DNA of 64,000 nt, taken from positions 1-64,000 of the forward strand of contig JAGVNI010000006.1 of NCBI GenBank assembly GCA_020053355.1. The letters are read 5' to 3'. A program made the position numbers and the translations under genes. Positions 26,730 to 37,064 of the stretch are shown here, one piece after another. Positions within the stretch are counted from its first letter, which is position 1. Every line of letters begins with the position of its first letter. This stretch comes from an archaeon. Lineage in GTDB: Archaea; Micrarchaeota; Micrarchaeia; Anstonellales; Bilamarchaeaceae. The notes under the pieces are model-generated. The model was given only the letters and a program-made list of their open reading frames with translations. It was not told the DNA's origin and ran no database searches.

Positions 26730-28325
26730 ATGCTTGACTGGAGCTTGATACTCGCCGCGGCCTCAGGGCTCATACTGTTCCTCTACGGGATGGAGCAGTT
26801 CAGCCGTGAAATCCAGAAGGTCGCCGGCGAAAGCTTCCGCGCGTTCCTGAAAAAGGCGACAAAAAGCACCGCGCGCTCCGTCGTCCTGGGCGGCCTTGTG
26901 ACCGCGCTCGTGCAGTCCAGCACGGCCGTCACCGTCATAACCCTCGGCCTGGTGGATTCGGGCCTGATTTCCTTCATGCAGAGCCTGGGCGTCATCCTGG
27001 GGGCAGGCATCGGCACGACAATCACCGCGCAGCTGGTCGCGATAAAATTCACCGCCCTCGGGCCGGTGTTCATCCCCCTCGGCTTCCTGCTCGGAATATT
27101 CGGGGGGCGCTTCTCATTCCTCGGCAAGCCGCTTTTCTTCTTCGGGCTTGTGTTCTTCGGGATAGGGATGGTCTCGGACGCGGCCCTGCCGCTCCGGGAC
27201 GACCCGGCCGTGACGTCATATCTCGCCAACCTCGACAGCGTGCCCCTCGCCATCCTCATAGGATTCATCCTGACGAACCTTTTCCAGTCCAGCTCGGTCT
27301 TCACCGGCCTTGTCGTCGTCCTGGCGGGAAGCGGGGTGCTGACGGTCGAGCATGCAATCCCTCTGGTCCTCGGCTCCAACATCGGCACGATAACGCCGCT
27401 CATCGCGTCATTCAACATGGGCCTTTTCTCAAGGCGCACCGCCGCCGCCCAGCTGTTGTTCAACATCGGCGGGGTGCTAATCATCCTTCCGTTCCTCAAC
27501 CTGTTTTCCTCGGCGATTATCGACCTGGGCGGCACTTCCGCGCAGCAGGCTGCGAACGCCCATACCCTCTTCAATGTCATCACCACGGCGATATTCCTGC
27601 TTTTCCTGGGGCCGATTAGCAGGCTGATAGAGAACCTGATTCCGGGCAAGGAGGAGGAAATCCTGTTCCAGACCGTGGCGCTCGGAGATGCCCTTCCGGA
27701 AGATGACGCCCAGGCGTTCTCGGTTATAGAAACCGAACTGCGGAACCTCCTCGAAAAGACGGAAAATGTGCTAAACGAATCCGCGGCAATGCTGCCAACG
27801 CCCAGCAAGAGCGCGTTCGCGCGGCTCCTGAAAAGGGAGGAGCTGAACGATTATCTGGATGAGAAGATTGAGAGGGCGGTAATAGACATCTCGCAAAGGA
27901 AGCTTGGCCAGAAAGAGGCGTCGAGGGCGGTCCTGATTGTCCGGATATCAAACGCGCTCGAGCAGCTGGCCGACCTTGGGACATCCATAGGCTATATCGC
28001 GAATTCGATGGAAAACCGGAACCAGCGGATGTCGGACGAAGCGCTGGGTGAGCTCGAGGACATCCACATCCGCCTGGAGGAAGACATCCGCCTGCTGAGA
28101 AACAACTTCCCGAGGATTAGCGAGGCGGATATCGGCTCGATGCGCCAGAACGAGGTATTCATACGCGAGCGCATCAACCTGGCATACTCAAACCACCTGC
28201 GGCGCCTCTATCGGAGGAAGGTGTCTGTCAACAACGCCTTCGTGAAGGCGATGTCCCGAATGGAATCCGCCCACGCCAAGCTTCGCGAAGTGCGCAAGCT
28301 TTGCGAGATGTACGGGCGGCCCTGA
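26730..28325 (+). CDS. Na/Pi-cotransporter family protein with PhoU-like C-terminal domain
   Basis: 531 aa; LGGLVTALVQSSTAVTVITLGLV, NLFQSSSVFTGLVVVLAGSG (QSS motifs). Confidence 0.93.
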   Translation: MLDWSLILAAASGLILFLYGMEQFSREIQKVAGESFRAFLKKATKSTARSVVLGGLVTALVQSSTAVTVITLGLVDSGLISFMQSLGVILGAGIGTTITAQLVAIKFTALGPVFIPLGFLLGIFGGRFSFLGKPLFFFGLVFFGIGMVSDAALPLRDDPAVTSYLANLDSVPLAILIGFILTNLFQSSSVFTGLVVVLAGSGVLTVEHAIPLVLGSNIGTITPLIASFNMGLFSRRTAAAQLLFNIGGVLIILPFLNLFSSAIIDLGGTSAQQAANAHTLFNVITTAIFLLFLGPISRLIENLIPGKEEEILFQTVALGDALPEDDAQAFSVIETELRNLLEKTENVLNESAAMLPTPSKSAFARLLKREELNDYLDEKIERAVIDISQRKLGQKEASRAVLIVRISNALEQLADLGTSIGYIANSMENRNQRMSDEALGELEDIHIRLEEDIRLLRNNFPRISEADIGSMRQNEVFIRERINLAYSNHLRRLYRRKVSVNNAFVKAMSRMESAHAKLREVRKLCEMYGRP

Positions 28326-28387
28326 ACCCATCCACTGCCCGCAGTTCGTGATAGCCTTTTTATTGCCGCCATCAGATAGTCAAGCCG

Positions 28388-29893
28388 ATGCTCGAGAACA
28401 TCAACCGCTTATTCATCGGCTTATTGATGCTTGCGGCGCTGACAGGAATGGCCCTCAGCATGATGGCGTTATTCCTCCCCCAGGTACTTCCCCCGGAGAG
28501 CGAGCTTGACCTGGAGCACATGCAGAAGATGGGCGACTTCATCCTCGTCTCTTCCCAAGCCGTTTCAGCCGCTGCGACTCCGGCCGATTCTCCTTATCCG
28601 GTCAATATCACACTCCAAACTCCCCCCCTCGGCGAATCCGACCTCCTTTTTTTGGATACATATGCTGGAGGAAAGCGGCTCAGCTCCATCGATTGCTTCG
28701 AGGGCTTCGATTCCGAGGACGAATACCTCGGCATCAGTGAAATCACCTGCACCGCATACCTGCCATACGATTACGAGCCCGGGGCAAAATACAGCGTCGT
28801 CGCGGTTTTCACGCATGAGGGGGCGGAATACGCCGCCGGCCCTGCTGAAATCTCCGTCGACTGGCGTGATTACGAAGAGCAGTTCTTGGGCTTCTCGTGG
28901 TTCATGGGCCTCTCGGTGTTCCTGATATACCTGATTGTCCTTTTCCCGGTTGCGCTCCTGGTCATCGGGACGGCCATGAAAACGCCCCATAAGACGGCGG
29001 CGCCCGGCGAGTACTCGTGGAGGGCCATGCTCTCCCCGCTGGATTTCGGCAAGACCCTCCTCCAGAAGTTCCATGCCCTGCTCCTCTCTCCCTATTTTTG
29101 GGCCTTCGAAGCCGCGGGAATAGCAATAATCCTGCTTTACATGGCCCTCGCAGCCGAGATGTGGAAATCCCACACGGCATTCATCGCATTCATATTCTCC
29201 GGCCTGATGGCGCTTGTCGTGCCGCTCCTATGGTGCGCGGCCTGGTGGTACGCGGATTACCGGGAGCGCGAGCCGCTCCGGATAATAATAACCCTTTTCC
29301 TCTGGGGCATGCTCGCCGCCCTGATGGCAATCGGCCTGAACACCTTTGCGGATGCGGGGCTTGCATTATTCGGCCTCGGTTTCTTAGGCTCCTTCCTGGT
29401 CGCACCGGTCGTGGAGGAACTCTACAAGGGCTCCGGCCTTACCCTTCTGTCCGAGCACCATGAATACGATTCGGTCGAAGACGGCATCGTTTTCGGCTTC
29501 ACGATAGGGATGGGATTCTCGTTCATTGAAAACTGGATATACTTCATCGGCAACCCGATGGGCTCCGACATCATCAGCTGGTTCTTCCTGTTCCTGATGC
29601 GCTCGGTGTTCTTCTCCGCGAACCACGGGTTCTACACCGCCATCACAGGCGGCGTAATCGGCTATTTCATCGAGCGGAAGTTCAAGGCCCCCGGCCTTGC
29701 CCTCCTGATCGGCTTCCCCCTCGCAGCCATCTTCCATGCCCTCCACAATTCCGGCGAGATGCTGATTGCCCTTCTTGGAATAGGCGGGACTTTCATATAC
29801 TGCTGCTTCCTGATTCCGGTCTTCGACTACGGCGGCTTCGTCATCCTCATCCTGTTCTTCATACGCTCCGTGATTCGGCAGAAAGGCGCATGA
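28388..29893 (+). CDS. PrsW-family intramembrane metalloprotease
   Basis: 501 aa; VAPVVEELYKGSG, VEDGIVFGFTIGMGFSFIENWIYF, FHALHNSGE. Confidence 0.88.
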   Translation: MLENINRLFIGLLMLAALTGMALSMMALFLPQVLPPESELDLEHMQKMGDFILVSSQAVSAAATPADSPYPVNITLQTPPLGESDLLFLDTYAGGKRLSSIDCFEGFDSEDEYLGISEITCTAYLPYDYEPGAKYSVVAVFTHEGAEYAAGPAEISVDWRDYEEQFLGFSWFMGLSVFLIYLIVLFPVALLVIGTAMKTPHKTAAPGEYSWRAMLSPLDFGKTLLQKFHALLLSPYFWAFEAAGIAIILLYMALAAEMWKSHTAFIAFIFSGLMALVVPLLWCAAWWYADYREREPLRIIITLFLWGMLAALMAIGLNTFADAGLALFGLGFLGSFLVAPVVEELYKGSGLTLLSEHHEYDSVEDGIVFGFTIGMGFSFIENWIYFIGNPMGSDIISWFFLFLMRSVFFSANHGFYTAITGGVIGYFIERKFKAPGLALLIGFPLAAIFHALHNSGEMLIALLGIGGTFIYCCFLIPVFDYGGFVILILFFIRSVIRQKGA

Positions 29894-29954
29894 GAGGCCA
29901 AATTCGTGCATAATACCTACATTTGACCATTTTAAATAACCTTATAAACTTAGG

Positions 29955-31070
29955 TTGCGCAATCCTGATGTGCAATCATTAGAAGCCCGGGAAATCGTAT
30001 CTTCGCAAGGCGACCGGCACGAATTCAAGCAGAAGCGCCGGCAAATATTCAAATCAGCCCTTCTTGCCGCCGGCATCGCGGTTGTCGCTGTGTCGTTTTT
30101 ATGTGTTGAAAACCCCCGGCAAAACGTTGCCCACCAAATTACGGGAATAACGATTCCGGCGGAGGAAAAAGCCAACGCCCCCAGGCCAGGCCTGGCTGCC
30201 GGAAAGAACCGCCCACACAGGCGATTCGCCCCCCCGGAGAAATTCCCCCCGGATTCTTCCGAGTCCGTCAGTGCTTCGCCCGACCCGGAGGAATCTCAGC
30301 GAACGAGGCATCTTTCATGGACCTTCCAATACGCTGATCTGGACTGCCAGATGCTGCCTGCCACTCAAGCCCGCAGCTTGATTCCCGAAGGCATGCAGTC
30401 CGGCGAAATGGTGGGGCAGTTATTGCGTTTGCATGACGGCACGGGGTTTTCCAATGCCAGCCTGCCCGAGTCGTATTACCGCGTCTCCATCACCAACTTA
30501 AAGTATTTTTATGACAAAACCGATGTCTGGAACGTCCTGTCATTCGTGCGGCATCTCGACTCGTTGAACCTCGAAACTGGGTCAACGACCCTATTCGATG
30601 AGTATGCGAAAATATGGCTTGAAGGCGGGGCGGACGCCATGCTTCCGGACCCCAACTGCATGGAAAAAATTGCCATGGCGATTTCTCTTCTCCGCATGGC
30701 ACGCAACGACCTGTCCGAACTGCTTGGCAAAGACCCGTCTATGGCCCCCGAAGTGCTCGGCTCCCTTTCCGAGCCTGCCCGGCGAATCGTGCTATCCGGG
30801 GCTGTTGGGGTTGCGCTTGCCGACCCAGGGCGGCCGAATATCGAAGACCTGTTCGATTTCCTCACCACTGAGGATAAAATCGCGCTTATTAAAATGTACG
30901 ATTCTTCCCTTCCGGATTCCGAACGGCTTGGAGAAACCCTGGTCGGGTCATTGCTATCCCTTCCGGAGTCCAAGCTTTGGAATCTGCTCTCAGACCGTAT
31001 GGATAGGTTCAAGGTTTATTCATCCGAGCGCGAGCGCATAATGCGCGAATCAGACGCCGACGCTAAATAA
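29955..31070 (+). CDS. hypothetical protein with one N-terminal TM
   Basis: 371-aa ORF; TM-like SALLAAGIAVVAVSFLC; start codon uncertain. Confidence 0.6.
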   Translation: MRNPDVQSLEAREIVSSQGDRHEFKQKRRQIFKSALLAAGIAVVAVSFLCVENPRQNVAHQITGITIPAEEKANAPRPGLAAGKNRPHRRFAPPEKFPPDSSESVSASPDPEESQRTRHLSWTFQYADLDCQMLPATQARSLIPEGMQSGEMVGQLLRLHDGTGFSNASLPESYYRVSITNLKYFYDKTDVWNVLSFVRHLDSLNLETGSTTLFDEYAKIWLEGGADAMLPDPNCMEKIAMAISLLRMARNDLSELLGKDPSMAPEVLGSLSEPARRIVLSGAVGVALADPGRPNIEDLFDFLTTEDKIALIKMYDSSLPDSERLGETLVGSLLSLPESKLWNLLSDRMDRFKVYSSERERIMRESDADAK

Positions 31071-31132
31071 CCCCCCGCGACTGAACCCGTCCCGACGCTG
31101 GTTTTAATCTGTTCCATGCCAATTGGAATCCG

Positions 31133-33439
31133 ATGATAAAATCCGTCCGCCTGGTGTGCTGGCGCTCGCATAAGGACACGCTCCTCGAGTTCCGCCCAGG
31201 CACGAACCTCCTAGTCGGCATCATGGGCGCCGGCAAGTCCAGCGTGATGGAGGCCATCTCCTTCTCGCTTTTCGGCACATTCCCGGCTCTCGAGAGGCGG
31301 AAACTGAAGCTCGAGAACATAGTCCGGCTGAACGAGCCCCAGGCAAAGGTCGTCCTCGAGTTCGTCTGGGATGATGTGCCATACCGCATCGAGCGGATTA
31401 TCGACCGCTCGAAAAAGGGCGTCACCACCCACGCGGAGATGTACAAGGCGGGTTCGATGGTCGAGCACGGCCCCACAGGCGTTACTGCATATATCACGAA
31501 CCTCCTCGGCATTGATTACGACCTTTTCACGAGAGCCATCTACTCCGAGCAGAACAACCTGGACTATTTCCTGAACCTCGGGCCCATGAGGAGGAAGGAG
31601 GAGATGGACGTCCTTCTCGGCCTTGACCGGTTCGAGGCTGCGCGCGCGAACATCGTGACCGTGATTAACCGTGTCCGCTCGAAAAGGCAAATCCTGGAAG
31701 AGGGCTTCAGCAAGGATTTGCTGATGGCGGCCGAAGCGAAGGAGAAGAAGCTCTCGGAAGAGCACGCCGCTCTCGCCGAATCCGAACGGAAAGCCGCAGA
31801 GTCGCACTCATCATCTTCCCGGGAAGCCCAGGCGGTGTCATCCCGATTCGTTGAGATGCGCAAATCGAAGGAAGCCTATACGCGCCTGTCCCTAGACGAG
31901 GTGCGCATATGCGCGCAGCTGGAATCCCTGAAGAAGGAAATCGAGGGCAAGAGCGTGGACGAACCCGCGCTTGCAGCCTTGGAAGAGAAGCTGCGCTCGC
32001 TTAACGGTGCGCGGGCGGAGCTGGACGCAACCCGCAAGGCATTGGAATCCCGCCTCTCGTCATTGTCAAAGGAATCCGGTTCGGCTGAAGCCGGCCTGAA
32101 GGCGGCCGTCGATGCGAAAAACCGCCTGGATGCGGCATCGGCCGAGCTGTCGTCCGCCCTTGGCGGATTAGACCAGCAGGCACTCGCAAACCGGCAGAAG
32201 GAAGCCGAGGGGGCCCTGCTCGCAGCCGAATCGGAGCGGAAATCCCTTGAGCGCGAGGCCGCGGAGCTGGCCGAATCCGCCCTTCGCCTCCGCCCAGGCC
32301 TTTCCGAATGCCCCCTCTGCTCATCAAAGCTCACAGACGACGGGATAACTCACGTCAAAGCTGAAAAGGACAGGATGGTTGCGGAGAAAAAAGCCCGTGT
32401 TTCGGCGCTCGTGGCGCTCATATCGAAAAGCAGGAAAGAGAACGATGAACTGATGGCGAGACTCAGGCGCGCCGCCCTCCTTGGCGACAAGTGCGCAGGC
32501 CTGAAGAAGGATGCCGCAGGCGCTGAAACGCTCAAGGCGAAGAAGGCGGAGATAGGCGGAAAACTCGCCTTGGCCATGGATGAGCGCAAGCACCTTTCTG
32601 TAAACGCCGATTCCCTTGCCAAGGATGCCGAAGGGCTGAGGGCGCAAATAACCGAGAAGAAAAGCCTGCTCAGTAAGCGTGCGGATGCGGAATCGGCGGC
32701 AAAAAAACTCGGTGAGGTGCGCTTCGCCCTGGCCGGCCTTAAGTTCGATGAACGCACCTATGAGGAATTCAGGGCGCATGCCGAAAAAGCGCGGATTGAT
32801 GCCGAGCGCGCCCTTTCTGCCAAAAAATCCCTTGAAACCCAGGTGCGGATGACCGCAGACATGCTTGCACTGGTGCGCGGGGAGCACAACGCCCTGAAAA
32901 AGACCGCTGAAGATGTGCGCGGCCTGTTCGCGCTTGAAGAGCAGCTGGCGATATTCAAGAACGCCCTCCTCGAGACCCAGACATCGCTGCGCCTGAACCT
33001 CGCGGACGCAATAAATGCGGCCATGAACGAGGTCTGGCCGGTCTTCTACCCGTACCGGAATTACCGCGCCCTGCGTCTTGGCGTAAGCGAGAAGGACTAC
33101 GCCTTCGAAGTGGATGATGGGGGCGGGGAATGGAAGGGCCTGGAAACTGTCGCAAGCGGCGGAGAGCGGGCATGCGCGGCGCTTGCGTTACGTGTCGCCC
33201 TCGCGATGGTCCTCACACCCAGGCTCGGTTGGCTGATTCTGGATGAGCCGACGCACAACCTGGATACCGAAGCGGTGGAGATGCTCTCATCCGCCCTCGA
33301 ATTCAAGGTGCCGGAAGTCGTGAACCAGACGTTCGTGATAACGCATGACGAAGCGTTCATGGGCTCGGAATTCGCGTCCAGCTACAGGCTGTCCAGGGAT
33401 AAGGAGCATAACGGCGAGACGAAAGCAGAAGCGACATGA
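31133..33439 (+). CDS. rad50: DNA double-strand break repair ATPase Rad50
   Basis: 768 aa; GIMGAGKSSVMEAI Walker A, long coiled coil with CPLC zinc-hook-like motif, VASGGERACAALALRVAL, LGWLILDEPTHNLD. Confidence 0.9.
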   Translation: MIKSVRLVCWRSHKDTLLEFRPGTNLLVGIMGAGKSSVMEAISFSLFGTFPALERRKLKLENIVRLNEPQAKVVLEFVWDDVPYRIERIIDRSKKGVTTHAEMYKAGSMVEHGPTGVTAYITNLLGIDYDLFTRAIYSEQNNLDYFLNLGPMRRKEEMDVLLGLDRFEAARANIVTVINRVRSKRQILEEGFSKDLLMAAEAKEKKLSEEHAALAESERKAAESHSSSSREAQAVSSRFVEMRKSKEAYTRLSLDEVRICAQLESLKKEIEGKSVDEPALAALEEKLRSLNGARAELDATRKALESRLSSLSKESGSAEAGLKAAVDAKNRLDAASAELSSALGGLDQQALANRQKEAEGALLAAESERKSLEREAAELAESALRLRPGLSECPLCSSKLTDDGITHVKAEKDRMVAEKKARVSALVALISKSRKENDELMARLRRAALLGDKCAGLKKDAAGAETLKAKKAEIGGKLALAMDERKHLSVNADSLAKDAEGLRAQITEKKSLLSKRADAESAAKKLGEVRFALAGLKFDERTYEEFRAHAEKARIDAERALSAKKSLETQVRMTADMLALVRGEHNALKKTAEDVRGLFALEEQLAIFKNALLETQTSLRLNLADAINAAMNEVWPVFYPYRNYRALRLGVSEKDYAFEVDDGGGEWKGLETVASGGERACAALALRVALAMVLTPRLGWLILDEPTHNLDTEAVEMLSSALEFKVPEVVNQTFVITHDEAFMGSEFASSYRLSRDKEHNGETKAEAT

Positions 33440-33504
33440 GCAATGGCATCGTCCAAATCCCGCCCTGGCTCACGCTGGATTTGTTCCGCTTTTCCATAAA
33501 ATAA

Positions 33505-34383
33505 TCAGCTGTAGACGTCTTCCTCTATCCTGCCAACTATGTCCAGCTGGTCGGAAGCCTTCTTTCCGGTCCGGTCGGAATACCATTCCCTGCAGCCCTC
33601 TTCATTCTGTGCTGCGTAATAAGCGATTGAGCAGTAGACGTCCTCTTTCGTCGCAAGCCCTATCGCGAACAGGTACTGGAGGACGCTCTTGAATTCGTCT
33701 ATGACGAACGCCCTGCGCCTGGAAACGCGCAGTTTCCTCAGGTCGGTGAACAGCATGTCGTCGCGGCCGAGCAGGATGTTGTTCAGGGTGAACCTCCCTA
33801 TAATAAGGTTCGTGGCATGCAGCTCGGCTATTTTTTCGGTTATCATCTCGACGAGCCTGCTCTTGCCCGCCCTATCGAGCGTGTCGACGTCGGTGAAATG
33901 GACATTCGCCTTCGCTATCCTCTTGTCGAATGCCCATGACTCGTGCTCTACTTTGGATATGACGTAATCGTTGCCAAGGGCGGTCCTCATGAACCCGACG
34001 ATGTTCTCAACCGCACCCCTTATCTTGCCATAGGCGTTGTATAGCGCCATGGCGATTTCCTTCACGGTCTTCCTAAGGATGTACGTGCTGTCGTTGTGCT
34101 TGAAGCAGATGCTGTCAGCGCCGTCCCTTGCGGCGACGCGATAGAAGTTTTGGAGGTCGTCCTCGCCCTTGCGGAAATCTATCCTTTTCACGCGGATGCA
34201 TTCGGACTTGCTCTCCTTCCAGTCGTATTCCTGGCTGACCGTCTCGCCGGATTCCTGCTTCCGGGACGATACCGGGACTTCCTTGGTGAATTCGGGCAAC
34301 ATGTAATCATCGTGCTTTCCAGCGTCCAGGCTGAGCTGCCTGTCGCCTTCCTCCTGCACGAACGCAAATTCCGTTTTCTTCAT
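33505..34383 (-). CDS. RIO/Bud32-like degenerate kinase (putative pseudokinase)
   Basis: 292 aa; LHATNLIIGRFTLNNILLGRDDMLFTDLRKLRVSRRRAFVIDEFKSVLQYLF, positionally like LHxxxIxHGDLTxxNxxL...DFG. Confidence 0.5.
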   Translation of the reverse strand: MKKTEFAFVQEEGDRQLSLDAGKHDDYMLPEFTKEVPVSSRKQESGETVSQEYDWKESKSECIRVKRIDFRKGEDDLQNFYRVAARDGADSICFKHNDSTYILRKTVKEIAMALYNAYGKIRGAVENIVGFMRTALGNDYVISKVEHESWAFDKRIAKANVHFTDVDTLDRAGKSRLVEMITEKIAELHATNLIIGRFTLNNILLGRDDMLFTDLRKLRVSRRRAFVIDEFKSVLQYLFAIGLATKEDVYCSIAYYAAQNEEGCREWYSDRTGKKASDQLDIVGRIEEDVYS

Positions 34384-34485
34384 TGTGGAACCTCTGGACC
34401 TGGTTGCCTACGAATATATATTTTATGCCACCTTCAGTTTTTAAACCTGTGTCACATCTTTCGAGTTTCGTAAACATCCCCGCGA

Positions 34486-35229
34486 CTAATCCGTCTCGAT
34501 TCTCGGGGCGAGGAAATACACGACTTTGGCGCCCTCGATGTCGTATTCAAGCTTCAGCGGCCGGTCTGTCTCCAGGTTGATTGTGATGTTGGATTGGGCG
34601 CTCGTCGCCTTCACCATGTCCTCAAGGTACTGCAGCGGGAACGTCGCTTTGGCGCCGCTGACGACCGTCAGTTCGGGCAGCTCCGCGCTTCCCTTGTCGA
34701 ATTCGGCCTTGACATCGCCGTTCTCGCCCCGCACATCCACGACGAACTGCGTGTCGCTGAGCTGCAGGCGGACGTGCGAACTTATGAGTTTCGCGTCTTT
34801 AAGGGTCTCCTTGAATGCATCCGCCTTTATCCGGACGGTGTTCTGGAACTCGATTTTAGGCTCCCTCTGCACCCGGTCGCCGGTCTCGATAAGCGGGACC
34901 TTGAACGTCCTCTTGTGCTTGTCCCCGAAAAAGCGCACGACAAGGCGGCCTTCTTCTACAGAAAGCTCGGCCTTCTCGCCTTTTTTGCCTCGCGCCAGCA
35001 CGTTCGAGAGCTGGCCGATGTCCGTCCCGATTTTCATCTCTTCCGGGACGTTGTATTCGACGAATGCCTCTTTCGGCATGGTGAACGACACCATGGAAAT
35101 CTGCGACGGGTCCATGGCTTTAAGGTGCAGGCCGTCGGCCTTGACCTCGAACTGGCCTTCCTCGACCAGGCAGACGATTGAATCGATTGCCGCTTTCAGC
35201 GCTGGAGCTTCCTGTATGACTAGCCTCAT
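34486..35229 (-). CDS. pcn: DNA polymerase sliding clamp (PCNA)
   Basis: 247 aa; EGQFEVKADGLHLKAMDPSQISMVSFTMPKEAFVEY, LKLEYDIEGAKVVYFLAPRIETD. Confidence 0.96.
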   Translation of the reverse strand: MRLVIQEAPALKAAIDSIVCLVEEGQFEVKADGLHLKAMDPSQISMVSFTMPKEAFVEYNVPEEMKIGTDIGQLSNVLARGKKGEKAELSVEEGRLVVRFFGDKHKRTFKVPLIETGDRVQREPKIEFQNTVRIKADAFKETLKDAKLISSHVRLQLSDTQFVVDVRGENGDVKAEFDKGSAELPELTVVSGAKATFPLQYLEDMVKATSAQSNITINLETDRPLKLEYDIEGAKVVYFLAPRIETD

Positions 35230-35488
35230 GATAATAACCTCCCGAATCTGATTAGGGTAATAAGACTAATAAGGATTGCGCTACCCCACCTGGTTGTCCT
35301 TATACGGGGCGGCCTTAAACCATAAGCGGCAACTCGGTAGCTACTCTTGTCATCACGAATCAGTCTGGGACGGTCTCGTCATCGTTGCCATATGATACTC
35401 CCAGGCCTGGTTTTTAACCCATCTGTCTGGTTATGGTCGTAATCTCTTGCCGCGCATGTTTATAAACAATTCCCAACAAATTCCCACC

Positions 35489-37060
35489 ATGTGTCGCCCA
35501 CTGGCAGCCAAACCCAAGGATTACGGGCAGATCGCACAAGGGGCTTCCACGGCCATCCGGGCCAAGCTTGTGACACTTTCGATGGAAGAGGGCATCGTAG
35601 GCGGGGGGAAATCGCTTCTTGAGGGCGCAGCCCTTCTTGTGGCATTCGAGACGCGAAAGATTGGGCGCGGCGAAGAGCCCGAGGTTCATGAGGATGCGGT
35701 GCGGGTGCTCCGCACCCTGGAAGAATCGCCTCCTCTTGGGACATATCTCTCCCTCATCCGGGACGGCATTTGCCAGCCTGAATCCGTAAAAGACTTCGTA
35801 GCCCTCTGCTTCGAACTGTCAAGCCTGGCCAAAACCCATGTCGCGCTCAAAGCGGAATCGCTGAAGCTGCGCGTGCCTTCATTGCCAGCATCCTTCAGGG
35901 AGCACGTGGTGGATGCCTTGCTGTCCGATGCCTATGCCTCCCCCCAGGAGCGCTTCGAGGCCGCAGTCCTTTCAGCATACCTCTATGCGTTATCCCCTGG
36001 CGAAGCGGGGCAATACTCGGATATCCTGAAGATGAGCGGCGTATGCGACTTCTCCGGCCTGTTCGCAAAAGTCATCGACATCCCTTCCGAAACCGTAAGG
36101 GACCCCCGCGGGTTGATTGGAAAAATACGTTCATTCCTGAATCTGCAACTGGCAATCCTGGGCTTCGATTCGCATGAAGAGCCCGATAACCCCGGACCGG
36201 ACGACCCCGTCCCTCCAGCCGAAGAGGAGGAAGAGCCCGCGCCCATCACCAAGCCCAGCATCGTCCCCTGCGCCAAAGTGGACCTGTTCAGGCCGGTTCC
36301 GGAAGGCAGCGTCTCGGTGTTCCCTGCCCCGGAAGAACCCCCCGCCATTTCGTCCGAGGGCTCAAACATCGCATCATTCATCCAATCCGGCACCACCCCG
36401 GCATTTCCGGCAATATTCACAGACGACCAGATAATCAATGACGCCCTGCTCGCACTCGAAGGCCTGGAGTCGAAATCTCTTGAAGACCTGGATGTGCTCG
36501 AACCCGGCCTGTATCAATTGATAATCGCCCGGAACCTGCAGGCGAGGTTCGCATCAGCCTTGAATAATGATATGGGAGAGCCCGGAAGCATGGACCAGAC
36601 AAAGAGGCTAGATTGCGGCACAAAGCCGTCCAATCCGCCAATCCCGGCAAGCTCCAATGCGGAATCCCTCCGCCAAATGGACCTCCGCGGCAGGTCGATG
36701 GATGACGGGACCATGTGCCGGCTCATATGCCTCGAATGTTTCAAACTGGGGACGGCAAAACCCATTATCGGAGGCCAATACGCTCCCATCAGCGTCCTTC
36801 GGTCGAATCTCCAATGGAGGCTAAAAGGCGATTTGGAATTGAACAGGCAGTTCGCCAGGGTTTGGAAGGCCATGGACCGCGCAGGGGCAATCGCCCATAA
36901 AAGAGATGCGGCATCCTTGCAGCCAAATGCTGATTTCACCGACCCAATCGTGAAAGATGCAGTTGCCTGGGCCACCCGCCACCACCGCCAAATCAGGAAT
37001 CCCCCACAGACAGACCCAAGCGCCAATCATTCCAGTGGCGGGCATGACGAGCGCAAATAG
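35489..37060 (+). CDS. hypothetical protein, two-part architecture with acidic/Pro linker
   Basis: 523 aa from MCRPLAAKPK; linker NPGPDDPVPPAEEEEEPAPITKP. Confidence 0.6.
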   Translation: MCRPLAAKPKDYGQIAQGASTAIRAKLVTLSMEEGIVGGGKSLLEGAALLVAFETRKIGRGEEPEVHEDAVRVLRTLEESPPLGTYLSLIRDGICQPESVKDFVALCFELSSLAKTHVALKAESLKLRVPSLPASFREHVVDALLSDAYASPQERFEAAVLSAYLYALSPGEAGQYSDILKMSGVCDFSGLFAKVIDIPSETVRDPRGLIGKIRSFLNLQLAILGFDSHEEPDNPGPDDPVPPAEEEEEPAPITKPSIVPCAKVDLFRPVPEGSVSVFPAPEEPPAISSEGSNIASFIQSGTTPAFPAIFTDDQIINDALLALEGLESKSLEDLDVLEPGLYQLIIARNLQARFASALNNDMGEPGSMDQTKRLDCGTKPSNPPIPASSNAESLRQMDLRGRSMDDGTMCRLICLECFKLGTAKPIIGGQYAPISVLRSNLQWRLKGDLELNRQFARVWKAMDRAGAIAHKRDAASLQPNADFTDPIVKDAVAWATRHHRQIRNPPQTDPSANHSSGGHDERK

Positions 37061-37064
37061 CCCA

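Noticed and set aside
26488-26748. 86-aa ORF starting inside the direct repeat
   Set aside because: Overlaps the transporter start, consists largely of inverted-repeat DNA, and shows no family motif; treated as non-coding pending data.
35230-35488. Possible small RNA in the gap between pcn and the 523-aa ORF
   Set aside because: Some short complementary stretches, but no convincing fold or tRNA-like arms by eye; needs RNA-seq.
36180-36250. Acidic/Pro tandem coding stretch as a repeat element
   Set aside because: Codon-level low complexity encoding a protein linker, not a DNA repeat.
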